Shown here in pieces: positions 1 through 11,587 of a stretch of DNA of 64,000 bases (within the stretch, counting starts at the first letter, position 1; every line of letters begins with the position of its first letter). Both the position numbers and the translations under genes were made by a program. Source of the DNA: Palaemon carinicauda. Lineage: Eukaryota > Arthropoda > Malacostraca > Decapoda > Palaemonidae. A model generated the notes under the pieces. The model saw only the letters and a program-made list of their open reading frames with translations. It had not been told where the DNA came from and searched no databases. The DNA is taken from assembly GCF_036898095.1 (NCBI RefSeq), contig NC_090745.1:85868717-85932716 (forward strand). Direction: 5' to 3'.

Positions 1-475
1 AGATATAAAATAAATCTATAACTTTTGTTAAGCAAAATTAAGAAAGAGAGTCTATACTCTCTTAGACACCAACACTTCCGTCTAAGGGAAGGGTCGGCCA
101 TTTAAAAGTGAAAGAGAGTTCATACTCTCTTCGTCACCAAAATTAATCAAATTAATTCCAAAAGCTAGCTAAGCTAATGATAAAACTTCCTGAATAGCGA
201 AAGCTAAACTCTAGAGCAAATACATCACCAAATCGTGAGCAAAAACTCCAGAATCAACAGCGTATCCATGTAGGTCTAGCCGGAGGCACGACAGAGGAAA
301 AATTGAGGTGGTGTTGACAAGAAGTACTGGAGTACCTGACCACAGATGGCGCTGTGTGTTCACCCCCACCTGTATAGCGATCGCTGGCGTATCCCGACCG
401 TAGATTTCTGTCGGCAACAGAGTTGACAGCTACATGATTATCGGGTAAGATTAATATTGAAAAATTGAATGTATT
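1..475 (-). mobile_element. DIRS-like terminal repeat fragment (copy 0)
   Basis: Read on the minus strand from about 475 inward, this stretch has the layout of the terminal repeats of DIRS copies A and G: a TTACC donor-like motif, an AT-rich block ending in TAGCTG, then a GCCGACAG-type motif, a CGATCGC segment and a pyrimidine-rich stretch. The outward-facing GTAAGA at 445-450 matches the outward GTAAGT of the other copies. The body of the element would lie left of base 1, or this is a solitary repeat. Two short hairpin-forming repeats built on AGAGAGT..ACTCTCT lie at about 45-62 and 113-130. No coding sequence was recognised. The assignment rests on similarity of layout only. Confidence 0.4.
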
Positions 476-566
476 TGTATAGTTTATAAGTTCAAACAAA
501 TTTGGACATCTTATAAAGAGCATTTTTGCTTATGGTCTCTAGCCATATAAATAACATCATACCTAC

Positions 567-808
567 CTGTCTAGTAATTTGCCGAACTTCTTCTTGATTA
601 GACATGAGTTCCTTGTAGAGGTGGAGATTTTCTTCTTCCAGGATTTGCCTCTCGTCACTACTTAATGACCCAAGCATACTGTCTATTTCTTCTTCAACTG
701 GAGATGGTAATACATTATTTTGGGTAACAGTAGGTGAATCTCCTTGCTTATTTTCATTAATAGTCTCTGAATTTCCTGCACTCTCCAATGAAGGAGGCCC
801 CCAAGAAT
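567..808 (-). CDS. Syx18: Syntaxin 18, coding exon 4 (start of SNARE motif)
   Basis: This 242-nt exon supplies two bases of a split Asp codon and then 80 codons. It begins after a TTTGCAG acceptor (bases 811-809) and ends at a CAG/GTAGGT donor (566-561). The protein has an acidic low-complexity linker and then the start of the syntaxin 18 SNARE helix, recognisable by a run of Glu, ENLHLYKEL and EEVRQITRQ, which matches the family's EQENQRL...EVRQIEGRV region. Syntaxin 18 is an ER-anchored Qa-SNARE that acts in Golgi-to-ER retrograde fusion with the NRZ tether, Sec22b, BNIP1 and USE1. The rest of the SNARE helix and the C-terminal anchor must lie on exons left of base 1; none is found in 1-566. 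The frame joins exon 3 exactly. There is no sign of decay. Confidence 0.85.
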
Positions 809-2220
809 CTGCAAAGTATGAATTATTTGTCCTTAAACATGCAATTAAATTTCCTTTTAGAAAACATAAAACACTAAAATTATCACAACTTCAGAAGATT
901 ATAAGAAATGCACAATTATAAACTCATTTTAAGTTATTATTCTTGACTCGGTTGTCCTGACAAAATATAATAATGACATCTGATCTAGGGCTTCATATTT
1001 TCCTTTCTCCATGATTTTCTGGTCTTCCCACTGTCTCCTGGCCTGCTAATATTCATATAGATTGCTCCTCTCCTTTCATCACATGCCCAATGCATTCCTA
1101 TTTGTGAGATCCTGATCTATCTTTATGCCCCAGGGCACCATATTTCAGCAATCTCCCCTTACTATAAAACCCAGCCGTAAATCTTGACATTTTATAATCC
1201 TTCCTCAATTATATCTTAAAGTGCCCATGTACATAACTAGTGTACAGCATAGAAGAATGATGCCTTTTAAATTAACATTTATTTCATGACTTACCTTTGA
1301 ATATACAATACTATCAATTGCAAGGGCCAACTTAATGACCTCTGAATAAATATAAAATATTCTCCCACCACCAATTCCTCCACTCCCTCCAAGGGATTGC
1401 TACACTGCTAACCACCTGCCATGTACCAGGAAAGGAATGGCAACAAGACATTTCCAGGAAAACAAGTGTCAACAAAAATCCAGATCTAATAAGTTTCACC
1501 TAAGAAACGTAGGGAGGAGTGAAGAAAATATTTCTATTTATAGGTAAGTCAGGAGAATATAGATTTTACTTTCAAAATCCTCTTTATCTCCATGAATCTT
1601 ACCTTTGAATATAAAATGCTGATTAACACACTTCTCAAGCAGAAGGTGATATACAAACAAATTATGGTCCTCACCATAAACTCAATCCTTTGTCGAATTT
1701 ACAATAATACCATTCTTTGTGTCAGTTCTGACTTTGAGTTACTTATCCTTAAATATCAAATACAAAAATAAAATCATCATTACACCGGTTTATGAGGCCT
1801 TACATTAGTCACTATGTTAAAAAATAACAATGAAAAATGGCTAAAGAACAAAATAAAGAATTTTACTTATGAAATTAGTAAATATATATATTCAATATAA
1901 AAATACAGTAGTAGTAGTACTGTATACAGTATATCATATACACAGAGAATATTATAAACACGCATAAAGTAAAACACACTCAATATCTGACAACTATGTT
2001 TCAAACCTTCTTGAAGGCATACAGTACAGGTTGAAGCATGTACCTTATCTTGACTGAAGCACTGTTGGCTTTGTTACTTGGTTAGATTAAACACTCATTC
2101 ATGAATGGTTGTTAACGGTATACGTTTAATGCTTAATTCCTGACTTAAAGATAAAACTAAAACAAGATAAAACATCGATTTAACACAAAACAAAGATTAC
2201 AATATGAAAAGAAAATGAAC
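809..2220. other. Intronic sequence, no gene seen
   Basis: AT-rich sequence inside intron 3 of syntaxin 18. I see no coding homology, only scattered short ORFs and AT-rich tracts. Confidence 0.5.
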
Positions 2221-2499
2221 AGTCGTGAGTCTCAAAAAGCTTCTAGCTTGTTTTGGCTAAAAGACCTACTGCCTACAATGCTTAGTTGCTTAAAAGTGTT
2301 CTCTTGAGTATGTATGCATTGATGTTATCATTTTCTATATTGGCAATCTTTGTAGATTTTACTCATGGGCCACTAGAAAAGCAAAGGTATTGAATCCAAG
2401 CACCATGTTCTGCTGTAGCTGATACTGTTGCTGCCAAAGAAGTTTCTGTAGCCTTGAAGAATATCATCGATGTAAAACAAACTCCTCCTCCAGAACTCA

Positions 2500-3190
2500 T
2501 CGCCTTTAATGCCAACAAGACCATATGGTTTATGAAGTGAATGCCAGATTGGTTTTTTATTTCCCAAAAAGAAAAAATATAATAAGATAGTCAAGAATAC
2601 ATTAACATTAATGTTAGGGGGTAACATCACTGGTGATATGCTAAAAACTTTCTTAGTCTACCATGCCCTTAATCCTTGGTACCTCAAAAACATCATAATG
2701 ACGACGCTTACCGTCATTTGAAAGGAAGTAGTCACCAAGGTCATTTTTGAAGAATGGTTCAATGGCTTTTTTTATACCATAAGTTAAGGAATATTGCAAG
2801 GTAAAGAAACTTCCTTTTAATGTTATGTTGATCCGAGATAATGCACCTTTACATCCCACAAATCTGAATCTCGTACACACAAATGGGTGTCGTTTCCTGG
2901 CTACATATCACTATGTCCCTCATTCAACCCATGGACCAAGGTATCATAGCTCTCTTCAGGTGGTACTATCTACAACATACCATACATCAGGCAGTTGATA
3001 CTTCTTTGTTAGGTGATGGTATGAACATCTGGGATTTTTGGAAGGGCAATAATATTTATCATGCAGTATTAAACATCAGTGCTTCTTGAACCGAAGTGGC
3101 TCAAACAGCAATGAATGGTGTATGAAAGAAATTTTGCCCTCAATTTGTTCATGATTTCAAAGGCTTTGATGAAGAATTTGGTATCACTTA
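2500..3190 (+). pseudogene. Tigger/pogo transposase fragment, copy 1
   Basis: Conceptual translation across frames gives the C-terminal half of the DDE catalytic domain of a Tigger (pogo superfamily) DNA transposase: a block with LTLMLGGNITGD, a VYHALNPW segment, an EEWFNGFF segment, then SLIQPMDQG, a FWKGNNIYHA block, and a MNGV..KKFCPQFVHDF-like tail (about 3100-3175). These match the usual order LLLCGNAAGD, VYHSENP, EWF, SLIQPMDQG, FWK.Y, VHDF in the family. Frames change and stops occur several times, so it cannot encode an active enzyme. The helix-turn-helix N-terminus and terminal repeats are absent. The QPMDQG-containing open stretch is at 2883-3089. Confidence 0.75.
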
Positions 3191-3544
3191 GTAAGGAACT
3201 TGAGATAGAGTTGGAAAGAAATTATTTTGAAGGGTTAATTGAGACCCACAAACATCCACTGATACAGTCGTGAGTCTCAAAAAGCTTCTAGCTTGTTTTG
3301 GCTAAAAGACCTACTGCCTACAATGCTTAGTTGCTTAAAAGTGTTCTCTTGAGTATGTATGCATTGATGTTATCATTTTCTATATTAGCAATCTTTGTAG
3401 ATTTTACTCATGGGCCACTAGAAAAGCAAAGGTATTGAATCCAAGCACCATGTTCTGCTGTAGCTGATACTGTTGCTGCCAAAGAAGTTTCTGTAGCCTT
3501 GAAGAATATCATCGATGTAAAACAAACTCCTCCTCCAGAACTCA

Positions 3545-4236
3545 TCGCCTTTAATGCCAACAAGACCATATGGTTTATGAAGTGAATGCCAGATTGGTTT
3601 TTTATTTCCCAAAAAGAAAAAATATAATAAGATAGTCAAGAATACATTAACATTAATGTTAGGGGGTAACATCACTGGTGATATGCTAGAAACTTTCTTA
3701 GTCTACCATGCCCTTAATCCTTGGTACCTCAAAAACATCATAATGACGACGCTTACCGTCATTTGAAAGGAAGTAGTCACCAAGGTCATTTTTGAAGAAT
3801 GGTTCAATGGCTTTTTTATACCATAAGTTAAGGAATATTGCAAGGTAAAGAAACTTCCTTTTAATGTTATGTTGATCCGAGATAATGCACCTTTACATCC
3901 CACAAATCTGAATCTCGTACACACAAATGGGTGTCGTTTCCTGGCTACATATCACTATGTCCCTCATTCAACCCATGGACCAAGATATCATAGCTCTCTT
4001 CAGGTGGTACTATCTACAACATACCATACATCAGGCAGTTGAAACTTCTTTGTTAGGTGATGGTATGAACATCTGGGATTTTTGGAAGGGCAATAATATT
4101 TATCATGCAGTATTAAACATCAGTGCTTCTTGAACCGAAGTGGCTCAAACAGCAATGAATGGTGTATGAAAGAAATTTTGCCCTCAATTTGTTCATGATT
4201 TCAAAGGCTTTGATGAAGAATTTGGTATCACTTAGT
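3545..4236 (+). pseudogene. Tigger/pogo transposase fragment, copy 2
   Basis: This is the second tandem unit of the same decayed Tigger transposase fragment, with the SLIQPMDQD segment open at 3927-4133. It shares the stops and frame breaks of copy 1, so the gene was already broken before the duplication. A T-to-A change converts a VDTS-like to a VETS-like residue pair. Confidence 0.75.
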
Positions 4237-4311
4237 AAGGAACTTGAGATAGAGTTGGAAAGAAATTATTTTGAAGGGTTAATTGAGACCCACAAACATC
4301 CACTGATACAG

Positions 4312-4985
4312 AAAATTTAAGTTTCCCTGTTCCTAAATCAAGAAACTTAAATCTTAAAGATATGCTGTGTACTTTTAATATAATCCTGCGACACAGCAGT
4401 TGCCAGTGGGAATTTTCTTCTGTACTGAAAGCCTTTTAGTTTACTGATAATTATGCTTACTTAAGGCTAAAGTTTCTGGTGTTGCATTTTCTTTATATTC
4501 TTTATAAAGTAAACAGAATTGATTTATAGAAAATATTTTTGCTGATGTAGACTGCTTTATGAATCGGTTCTATTACGGCACTTGATCTAAAATTCTAATT
4601 AGTTTCACCATAAAGTATGCCTTGTTTATTGGTATCAATAAATGTGAATATTGTAGAAAATTATTATTGCATGCTCATCTCTTATTGCATTATTTCATGT
4701 GATTTCTCACCTGTATAATGTTCTAGAATCTTGAACCGGAAGTACAATCTCTGCATTTAATTGAATTAAGTTGTAAAAATTGATTTAATTTAGTTATTAA
4801 AGATGTGAAAAGTGTGATGTGTCATTGTTTATAGGTTTTCTGAAGATAAACAAGTCTCGAAAGCAGCAGATTGAGAATTGTTGATATGCTGATCGGTTTC
4901 TACCCAGACTAGATGATGTAAAACCTCCATGAATGGACGTGTCCCAGTGTATAAATTATCAATTGAACATAGTCTGATTAAGTTT
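4312..4985. other. Intronic sequence, no gene seen
   Basis: AT-rich sequence between the Tigger duplication and the MULE left terminus. Nothing recognisable. Confidence 0.4.
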
Positions 4986-4989
4986 GGGA

Positions 4990-5095
4990 CGTACCATATC
5001 ACGGAATGAGACTTTTTGGCGCAGACATTCTTGCGCAGGACTTTTTGGCGCGTTGATTTCTGGCGCCGGAATTTTTGGCGCAGGTGATGCTCCAA
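4990..5095. repeat. MULE left terminal repeat with TTTTTGGCGC motifs
   Basis: At least three GGC-GC-containing motifs of the type ACTTTTTGGCGC/AATTTTTGGCGC are spaced about 20 bases apart. The same motifs occur in inverted orientation at 13380-13430. Such subterminal motifs are usual transposase binding sites in MULEs; binding here is inferred. Confidence 0.55.
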
Positions 5096-5343
5096 AACAT
5101 TTTCTATATCTGTTTCTCTTTTGTCTCGGTCACAAATAAAAAATTATCTGTTTCTTTTTAAACGGTTTTAGATTGTTTGGCTAATTTAAAAGATAAAGTA
5201 GCTATTAGAGTGAAGTACCACTCACTGAAATTAAAACACAAACTTCAAACTACTTCACCAACATTTTTTTCTAGTTCGTTCTCTGAGTTTGTCTCGGTTA
5301 CAAATTCAGAATTTATCCATCTTTCGTAGTGACTGGTGTTGAT

Positions 5344-5546
5344 ATGGAGTTTTTATGATAAAACAAAGTTTTATGAATACTTACCTGGCAGTTATATATA
5401 TATAGCTGAGTCTCCGACTGCGGCAGAATTTAATCGAAAATCGCGGCAACCGCCTTGTGGTGGTTGTGTGGTTAGATGGTTAACAACCCTTACAGGGTGG
5501 TACTTGGAATCATTCCCGTTTTCTGTTCCTCAGATTATCTTTGCCC
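5344..5546. repeat. DIRS A inverted terminal repeat (3' side)
   Basis: This 200-bp segment is repeated in inverted orientation at 11588-11767 with only a few differences (for example GGTTAACAACC versus GGATAACAACC). It holds a TATATATATAGCTGAG block and, reading outward on the minus strand, CCAG/GTAAGT at 5384-5379. Confidence 0.9.
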
Positions 5547-5582
5547 GACCTGTCTCCTGAGAAGAGGTGGGTGGGCTTTAAA

Positions 5583-5692
5583 ATATATATATAACTGCCA
5601 GGTAAGTATTCATAAAACTTTGTTTTATCATAAAAACTCCATTTTTATGAATAGAACTTACCTGGCAGTTATATATATATATAGCTGATTCA
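5583..5692. repeat. DIRS A internal complementary region
   Basis: The sequence reads as the reverse complement of the two element ends joined together: CCAGGTAAGTATTCATAAAAC..ACTCCAT corresponds to the low end at 5344-5390, and TTTTATGAATAGAACTTACC to the high end at 11748-11767. In the DIRS model this region templates completion of the ends in the circular intermediate. It fixes the element ends to within a few bases. Confidence 0.9.
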
Positions 5693-6087
5693 CACATTTG
5701 GAGGAGGGAAACAGACAGAAAAACATAGTTGGGGAAACAACAAAAGAGTTGTAGGAGAACAAACACCTTGATTCCTTACCTGCTAAGGTAGCTGACTTCA
5801 AAGGTAACTGCCTCTAGAGTCGCTTTCCCTTAGGAGTGTTCAGCCAGGAGTAGACCTGCTACGCTGCAAACAACTCAATCGAGTCTGTCAAAGGGGTAGG
5901 ACCAACAACTTGACTAGACTTCAGAAACTACCTTCCCATATAATAAAAACCTGCAACCTTACTAAAGCTAACCACCTAACCTTGCAGAAATAGATATAAA
6001 CTATCTATCTGGACTGAGGGAACCGTACCACAAGACGAGGACCTCAGACAACCATAAAAAACACAAACCCATATACAAGTACATAAA

Positions 6088-7205
6088 CTAAGGTTGAGTG
6101 GGGGTAGTAACTCCTTTGCCTAATACAGAAGCCGCAGCTACGTATGGGCCCAAGGTATAACACTTGTCATAGTTCACTCTTACCTCTCTGAGGTAATGAG
6201 AAGCGAAGACAGAGTTGCTCCTCCAGAACATTGCGTCCATGATCTGCCTAACTGACATATTTTTCCGGTATGCCAGCGAAGCAGCAATGGCCCTTACTTC
6301 GTGAGCCCGTACTTTTAACAGGGCGAAGTTTTCTTCCTCACAAAAGAGGTGGGCTTCCCTAATAGTTTCCCTCAGGAAAAAGGACAAAGCGTTCTTTGAC
6401 AGGGGTTTTTGAGGATCCTTCACCGAACACCATAAGGAGTTGGAAGCACCCCTCACGCTCTTAGTGTGGGCCAAATAAGCCTTGAGACCCCTAACCGGGG
6501 CAGAGGAGGCTTTCCTGTTCCTGACCCACTAGATTCGTGAGGTTAGGGACTTCAAAAGTCCTGGGCCAGGGTTTCGAAGGGTTCTCATTCTTGGCGAGAA
6601 AGTCGAACCTCAAGGCACAAACCACTCCATTTAGGGTGAAGCCTACACGCTTCTCAATTGCCTGGATCTCGCTGATCCTCCTGGCAGTCGCTAGAGACAA
6701 AAGGAAGAGGGTTTTCTTAGTCACATCTCGCAGAGAAGCTTGCAAGATAGGCTCAAACTTCCTGGAGCACAAAAACTTAAGCACCACATCCAGGTTCCAA
6801 GAAGGGGGTCTTAAGTGCACCTGCTTCGTTGTCTCAAAAGACCTAATGAGGTCCTGCAAGTCCTTATTCTGAGATAACTCTAAGCCTCTATGCCTAAAGA
6901 TGGTTGAGAGCATGCTCCTGTATCCTTTAATGGTAGACACAGCCAGCTTGGCATCCTGCCTGAGGTACAAAAGAAAGTCTGTAATCTGGTTTAGAGAGGT
7001 AGAGGACGAGGAAACCTTGCGCCTCCTGCACCAAGCTCTAAAGGTCTCCCACTTTGACTGGTAGATTCTTTGTGAAGAGATCCTCCTTGCCCTGGCAATA
7101 GCTTTTGCCGCTTGTGCCGAAAAGCCTCGAGATCTAACGAGCTGTTCGACAGTCTGAAGGCAGTAAGATTGAGAGCGAGGGGGTTTTGGTGAAATCTCTC
7201 GAAGT
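6088..7205 (-). pseudogene. DIRS A tyrosine recombinase, one frameshift
   Basis: The reading frame runs from within the RT overlap (about 7205) through CLQTVEQLV, an SAM-like N-terminal core-binding region (FRAWCRRRK, DFLLYLRQDAK, STIKGYRSML) and the first catalytic arginine in ATARRISEIQ, to a false stop near 6491. One extra C in a run (6497-6500 on the plus strand) shifts the frame; the C-terminal half continues at 6474-6088 with HEVR (box II His and Arg), a Trp in AMFW and the nucleophile Tyr in FASHYLREV. Apart from that single base the gene is open. Closest relative in the window is copy G. It begins upstream of the RT stop at 6991, in the -1 register. The start codon is not clear. Confidence 0.85.
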
Positions 7206-9014
7206 GGGGTTGTCTGAGAAGATCTGGACTTGCCGGGAGTCTTCTTGGAAAGTCCATCAGCAACCCTACCACTTCGGTGAACCATTCCCTCGCAGGCCAG
7301 AATGGAGCCACTAGGATCATTCGTCCCGAATCGAGGAGAGCAAATTTCCTGACAACCAGATTGATGATCTTGAACGGGGGAAAGGCATACATGTCCAGCC
7401 CCGTCCAATCCATAAAGAAGGCGTCCACTGCAACAGCTTCCTCGTCCGGGACTAGGGAGCAGTAGTTGGGGATCCTCTTGTTTAGACCGGAGGCGAAAAG
7501 GTCTATTACAGGTCTGCCCCACAACTTCCAGAGGCTCCGACAGACATGCGGGTTGAGAGTCCACTCTGTGGGAAGGACTTGTCCCCTCCTGCTGAGCATG
7601 TCTGCCCTGATGTTTCTCTGCCCTTGAACAAACCTTGTCAACAGCTGGGTCTCGTTCTCGTTCGCCCAAAGGAGAAGCTCTCTCGCAGTTGAGAACAGAG
7701 AGAGGGAGTGAGTTCCCCCTTGCTTCCTTATGTACGCGAGAGCTGTGGTGTTGTCGGAATTGATCTCCAAAGTCTTTCCTGACACCGAGGTTTTGAAGGC
7801 CTTGAGCCCTAACAAAATGGCCATCAATTCCTTCCTGTTGATATGCCAACTGATCTGACTCCCTTCCCAAATACCAGAGACCTCTTTGTTCCCTAGTGTT
7901 GCTCCCCAGCCTGACTCGGACGCGTCTGAGAATAACACTAGGTCGGGGTTCTTCTTGAACAAGGAGATCCCTTTTCCCAACAGAGCTGGGTCCAGCCACC
8001 ACATTAAAAGATCCTTGATCTCTGTCGGAATGGGAAAAGAAAAAGTGTCCTCCTGGATCTTTCTGTTCCAAACCTTTGCGAGGAAGTGTTGCAGAGGCCT
8101 TAGGTGCAGTCTCCCCAAAGGGACAAACTGCTCCAGGGAGGATATAGTTCCCAGCAGACTCATCCACTCCTTCGCTGAGCATTCCTGCTTCCTTAAAAAG
8201 TCTTTGACTTTGTCCAGGCACCTGGTCTGCCTCTCCTGGGAGGGAGAAGCCTGAAAAAGAACTGAATTCAGAACTATCCCCAAATAGAGAATAGTCTGAT
8301 TCGGCTCGGTCTGAGACTTCCCCCAGTTGACGATGAGTCCCAGGTCCGGAGTCATCGTATAAGTCTTCATTAGGTCCTCCAGACATTTCTCTTTCGACTG
8401 TGACCGGATCAGCCAGTCGTCTAGATAGAAGGAGACCCTTATCCCCTCCTGGTGTAACCAGCCTGCCACATTCGCCATTAGCCCTGGAACACAAACCTCA
8501 GATATCTCCTCAAAGACGGATGAATGGGGACGTGAAAATAAGCGTCCTGCAGGTCGAGAGAAACCATCCAGTCTCCTGGACGAACTGCAGCCAGCACTGA
8601 CTGAGTCGTCTCCATGGAGAACTTTGTTTTCTCCACGAAGGCGTTCAGAGAGCTGACATCTAGGACTGGTCTCCATCCACCCGAGTTCTTGGGAACCAGA
8701 AACAGGCGATTGTAAAAGCCTGGGGAGGCGAGGTCTTGAACCGGCTCTATTGCTCCCTTGACCAACATCTGGTCGACTAGCTCCAGAAGAGCCTCTCGTT
8801 TCCCCGCGTCGGTGTACTGAGCCACTAAGGCTAGGGGAGAGTCTGAGAGAGGTGGTTTCTTTAAAAAGGGGATCTTGTAACTTTCCTTGACGACTGAGAG
8901 GGACCAGGTGTCCGCCCCTCTCCTTTTCCAAGACTGCCAAAAACGAGACAGTCTTGTCCCTACTGGTGTCTGGAGGACTTCCATCTCATTTTTTGGACCG
9001 GGGCCTAAACGCAC
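6991..9014 (-). pseudogene. DIRS A RT-RNase H-methyltransferase, broken at RT
   Basis: The N-terminal part (9014-8478) has the conserved DIRS RT entry (ADTWSLSVVKESYKIPF), GGWRPVLDVSSLN and the first catalytic motif LDLQDAYFHVPIHP. It stops at FVFQG, and the frame resumes at about 8480 with GIRVSFYLDDWLI, so roughly 25 residues, including the usual FGLSTAP motif, are missing together with a frame change. Downstream are the RNase H domain (LFSDASESGWG, HINRKELMA, INSDNTTA, RADMLSRRG) and the DAM-like methyltransferase region of DIRS elements (VIDLFASGLN, YAFPPF, MILVAPFWP). It ends at 6991, overlapping the recombinase by about 200 nt. RT lies in the +1 register to Gag. Confidence 0.88.
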
Positions 9015-10623
9015 CCCTGCTGGTCCTTGGCCCTGACTCTTGTCTTCTCCCCCTAAAATCCGCTCTTGAGGAGATCCTACCCCGAAAGGGCTGTTGAAAC
9101 TTCTTCTCCTCCTTCTTCAGAGGAGCAGGAGCAACAGGTAAGGTCTTTCTAGCCGACCGAGACAAAAGGTCCTGAGTAGCCTTCTGAGCCAGAGAAAGGG
9201 AGATATCTCTGACCAGAGCTTCAGGAAAAAGATGACGTGAAAAAGGGGCGTAAAGTAGTTCCGACTTCTGGGCAACAGTCACAGATCTAGAGGTGAAGCA
9301 GCACAAAAGGGCCCTCTTCTTAAAGACCCCTGCTGAGAAAAGGGAAGCCAATTCATTAGCTCTATCCCTTAGAGCTTTGTCCATGCAGGACATGATACTC
9401 GTCAGGTCCTTCGTGTCCTCCAGGAGTTCAGACTTCCTGGCCAGAGTCCCGGGAGACCAGTCCAGGAAGCTGAAAACCTCGAAAACCCTGAAAATTCCCT
9501 TGACGAGGTGATCAAGCTCCGACATGGACCACATCACCTTGGCAGAGTTTAAAGCATGCCTTCTTGCCGAGTCCATAAGAGCCGAGAAGTCACCTTGGGA
9601 GGAGGCAGGCACTCCTAACCCCAAAGGTTCCCCTGTCTCATACCACATACCGGCCTTGGAAGCGAGCCGAGACGGTGGAAAAGAAAAGGTGGTCTTGACA
9701 GCTTGTCTCCGTTCCTTCATCCAATCATCCACTTTAGCGAGAGCTTTCCTGGCCGAAATTGAAAGTTTCATTTTGATGAAGGCCGAAGACTTAGTAGCTT
9801 TCTTCCTGGTAAATTGAGACTGAGGAGAACGAGGGGCCGAAGGTTGAAATTCCTCCCCATAAAGTTCCAAAAGAGAGCGAGAAAGAACCTTGTAATCACT
9901 AGAAGAGTTGGCAGGTTTTTCTTCCTCTTCCAAAATATCTTCGAGGTCCTCCTCAAGGATAACATCCCGAAGAGTTGGGCTGCCAGCAGTCTGGCAGCGA
10001 GAGCTGTTTAAATCCTGGCGCCGAGCGCCGCTAACATCCAGTCGGCGAGAAGCGGTATCGTCACGATGACGAGAAGCAGTATCGTCACGATGACGAGAAA
10101 CGGAAGCGTCCTGAAGAAGCAGGCTGCCTTCGCCTTGAAAATGCAGACTGCATTCATCCTGTTTCCTAAGAAACGAGGCAGTAACGTCCTGGCGTTTCGA
10201 AAGAGAAACGTAATCGCCGAGAACGAGAGGCAGTATCGTCCTGGCGCCGGGAGAGGGGGGAAGGAAATTCCTGGCAGCGTGCCGATGAAGAGGGTGTGCG
10301 TTGTCGTACGGCCGACGAAGTGCGCAGAGGTTTCTTGGGAGAGATACAGTACTAAAATCTCTCTTAAAAGAAGATCTCTTAACAGGCAAAGAGACGTCCT
10401 TACGTCTGACGGACTGAGAAGGGTGGCTGAAAGCTTCAACTAACGATGAAAGTTGTTCCTGCATAACAACCATGAAAGCTTTAGCAACCTCCGCTGGCTC
10501 TCGCGGTGCCGAAGACGGCAGTTGTCGTACGGCTTGACTGGGAGCGCTGGCAGAAGAAGTAGGGAGTCTAGCAGGATTAACTGGGGTAAGGACTCTGTTT
10601 CGCCCTTTTAACAGGAACAACAT
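8986..10623 (-). pseudogene. DIRS A Gag-like ORF1, C-terminal part
   Basis: This 545-residue open frame continues ORF1 after a frame change near 10600. It contains a tandem repeat SRHRDDTA (encoded by a duplicated 24-mer at about 10047-10095), an acidic stretch (EEDLEDILEEEE), and a C-terminal region conserved with copies B, C and F (ALMDSARRHALNSAKVM, KDLTSIMSCMDKALRDR, FSAGVFKKRALLCCF), ending in a basic Arg/Gly-rich tail. Gag-like ORF1 products of DIRS elements are presumed to bind element RNA. No protease is visible. The stop codon at 8988-8986 follows an A6 run. Confidence 0.75.
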
Positions 10624-11431
10624 CGAAATCGTCTTCCGAAGGATCAGGATCTCGGCTACTCGAACCGGGAGAGGGAGAGCGAGACTGCACGTCCCGGTTC
10701 CACCCTCTCTTCATTGGTCTTGATTCGTAACGCCAATTACGTCTGGGAGAACGATCAGGCGAAGACACAAACGTATCCGACACGCCTTTCCTACGGCGAT
10801 CAAGAGCAGCCTGGGAGATCGCAACAGGACTGTCTGAGGCGACGACTGACCGAGGATAAGCACCTCTCACCCCCTTTCGGCTTTCGACGTACCTTCTCCC
10901 TTGGTCCTGGGAGCTTGGTAGAGGTCTAGACCTAGGGGTATGACAGATTCGATCAGTCGCCACCTCCACTGCACTGTCACAAGCACTAATTTCACCTACA
11001 CCCTTACCTTTAAAGGCCTCCAACTGTGCTTTAATGGCCTCCAATTCAGCAGCTAATTTAGCATACCCAGGGTCATCCGTAGGCACAGATCCTGTATAAG
11101 GGGCAGGAGTCACTACATTTGGGGAAGGAATAACTTCCAAAGGGGTTACAATAAGCAAAGGGTCAATAGATAAATCTAAGCTAGGCTCGCTAGCAGACTT
11201 TGACTTTGATTTAGCTCTTCTAACTCTATCAATCTCAAGTTTGCGCACATAGCGCTTCATACCTAACCAATTATCATCACTTAAAACCTCGCATTCCTTG
11301 CACTTATTATCTAAAGCACATTCAAACCCCCTGCAACCCCTACAGATAGTGTGAGGGTCAACCGAAACTTTCGGCAACCTCACCTTGCAAATATCATTCG
11401 CACAAATACGATAATGAATTTTCTCACTCAT
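10577..11431 (-). pseudogene. DIRS A Gag-like ORF1, N-terminal part
   Basis: I place the start at the ATG at 11431 (MSEKIHYRICAND) because it directly precedes the Cys/His cluster shared with copies B, E and F: C-x4-C, DPHTICRGCRGFEC and CKEC. The upstream in-frame stretch lies in the terminal repeat. After the zinc-like module come a Lys/Arg/Ser stretch (RRAKSKSKSASEP), a short coiled-coil-like segment (ELEAIKAQLEAFK) and an Arg/Ser-rich tail. It ends at a stop at 10577, while the continuation is in the +1 frame from about 10623. I treat this as a frameshift because copies B and F break elsewhere. Confidence 0.75.
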
Positions 11432-11587
11432 GATAATAAAGGAAAAAAGACAAAAAAACAAAAAACAACACGATTGCCAAATCCCAACACAGTGTACTTC
11501 ACCAAAAACGAAGTCCAAAAAGGCGATGAAGGGAAAGCGATCCGAAAAAACTCTGAAAGACGGACCAACGATGTTGTCGATCCGGCT

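Larger units (their letters stand above)
2221..4311 (+). repeat. Two-copy tandem duplication, 1045-bp unit
   Basis: The unit at 2221-3265 is repeated head-to-tail at 3266-4311. Both begin AGTCGTGAGTCTC and end CCACTGATACAG. I noticed only about five differences, among them a one-base change in a T run near 2770/3815, GGTATC versus AGATATC-type changes, and CTAAAAAC versus CTAGAAAC. The second copy is one base longer. The repeat carries a Tigger transposase fragment in each unit. The near-identity suggests a recent duplication or gene conversion. Confidence 0.9.

Noticed and set aside
4829..5095. 88-codon minus-strand frame with many Lys/Arg
   Set aside because: It is the translation of the MULE terminal TTTTTGGCGC repeats.
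7210..8494. N-terminal 430 codons of a 667-codon minus-strand frame
   Set aside because: This part is the shadow of the RT-RNase H frame of DIRS A; only the C-terminal part after about 7205 is recombinase.
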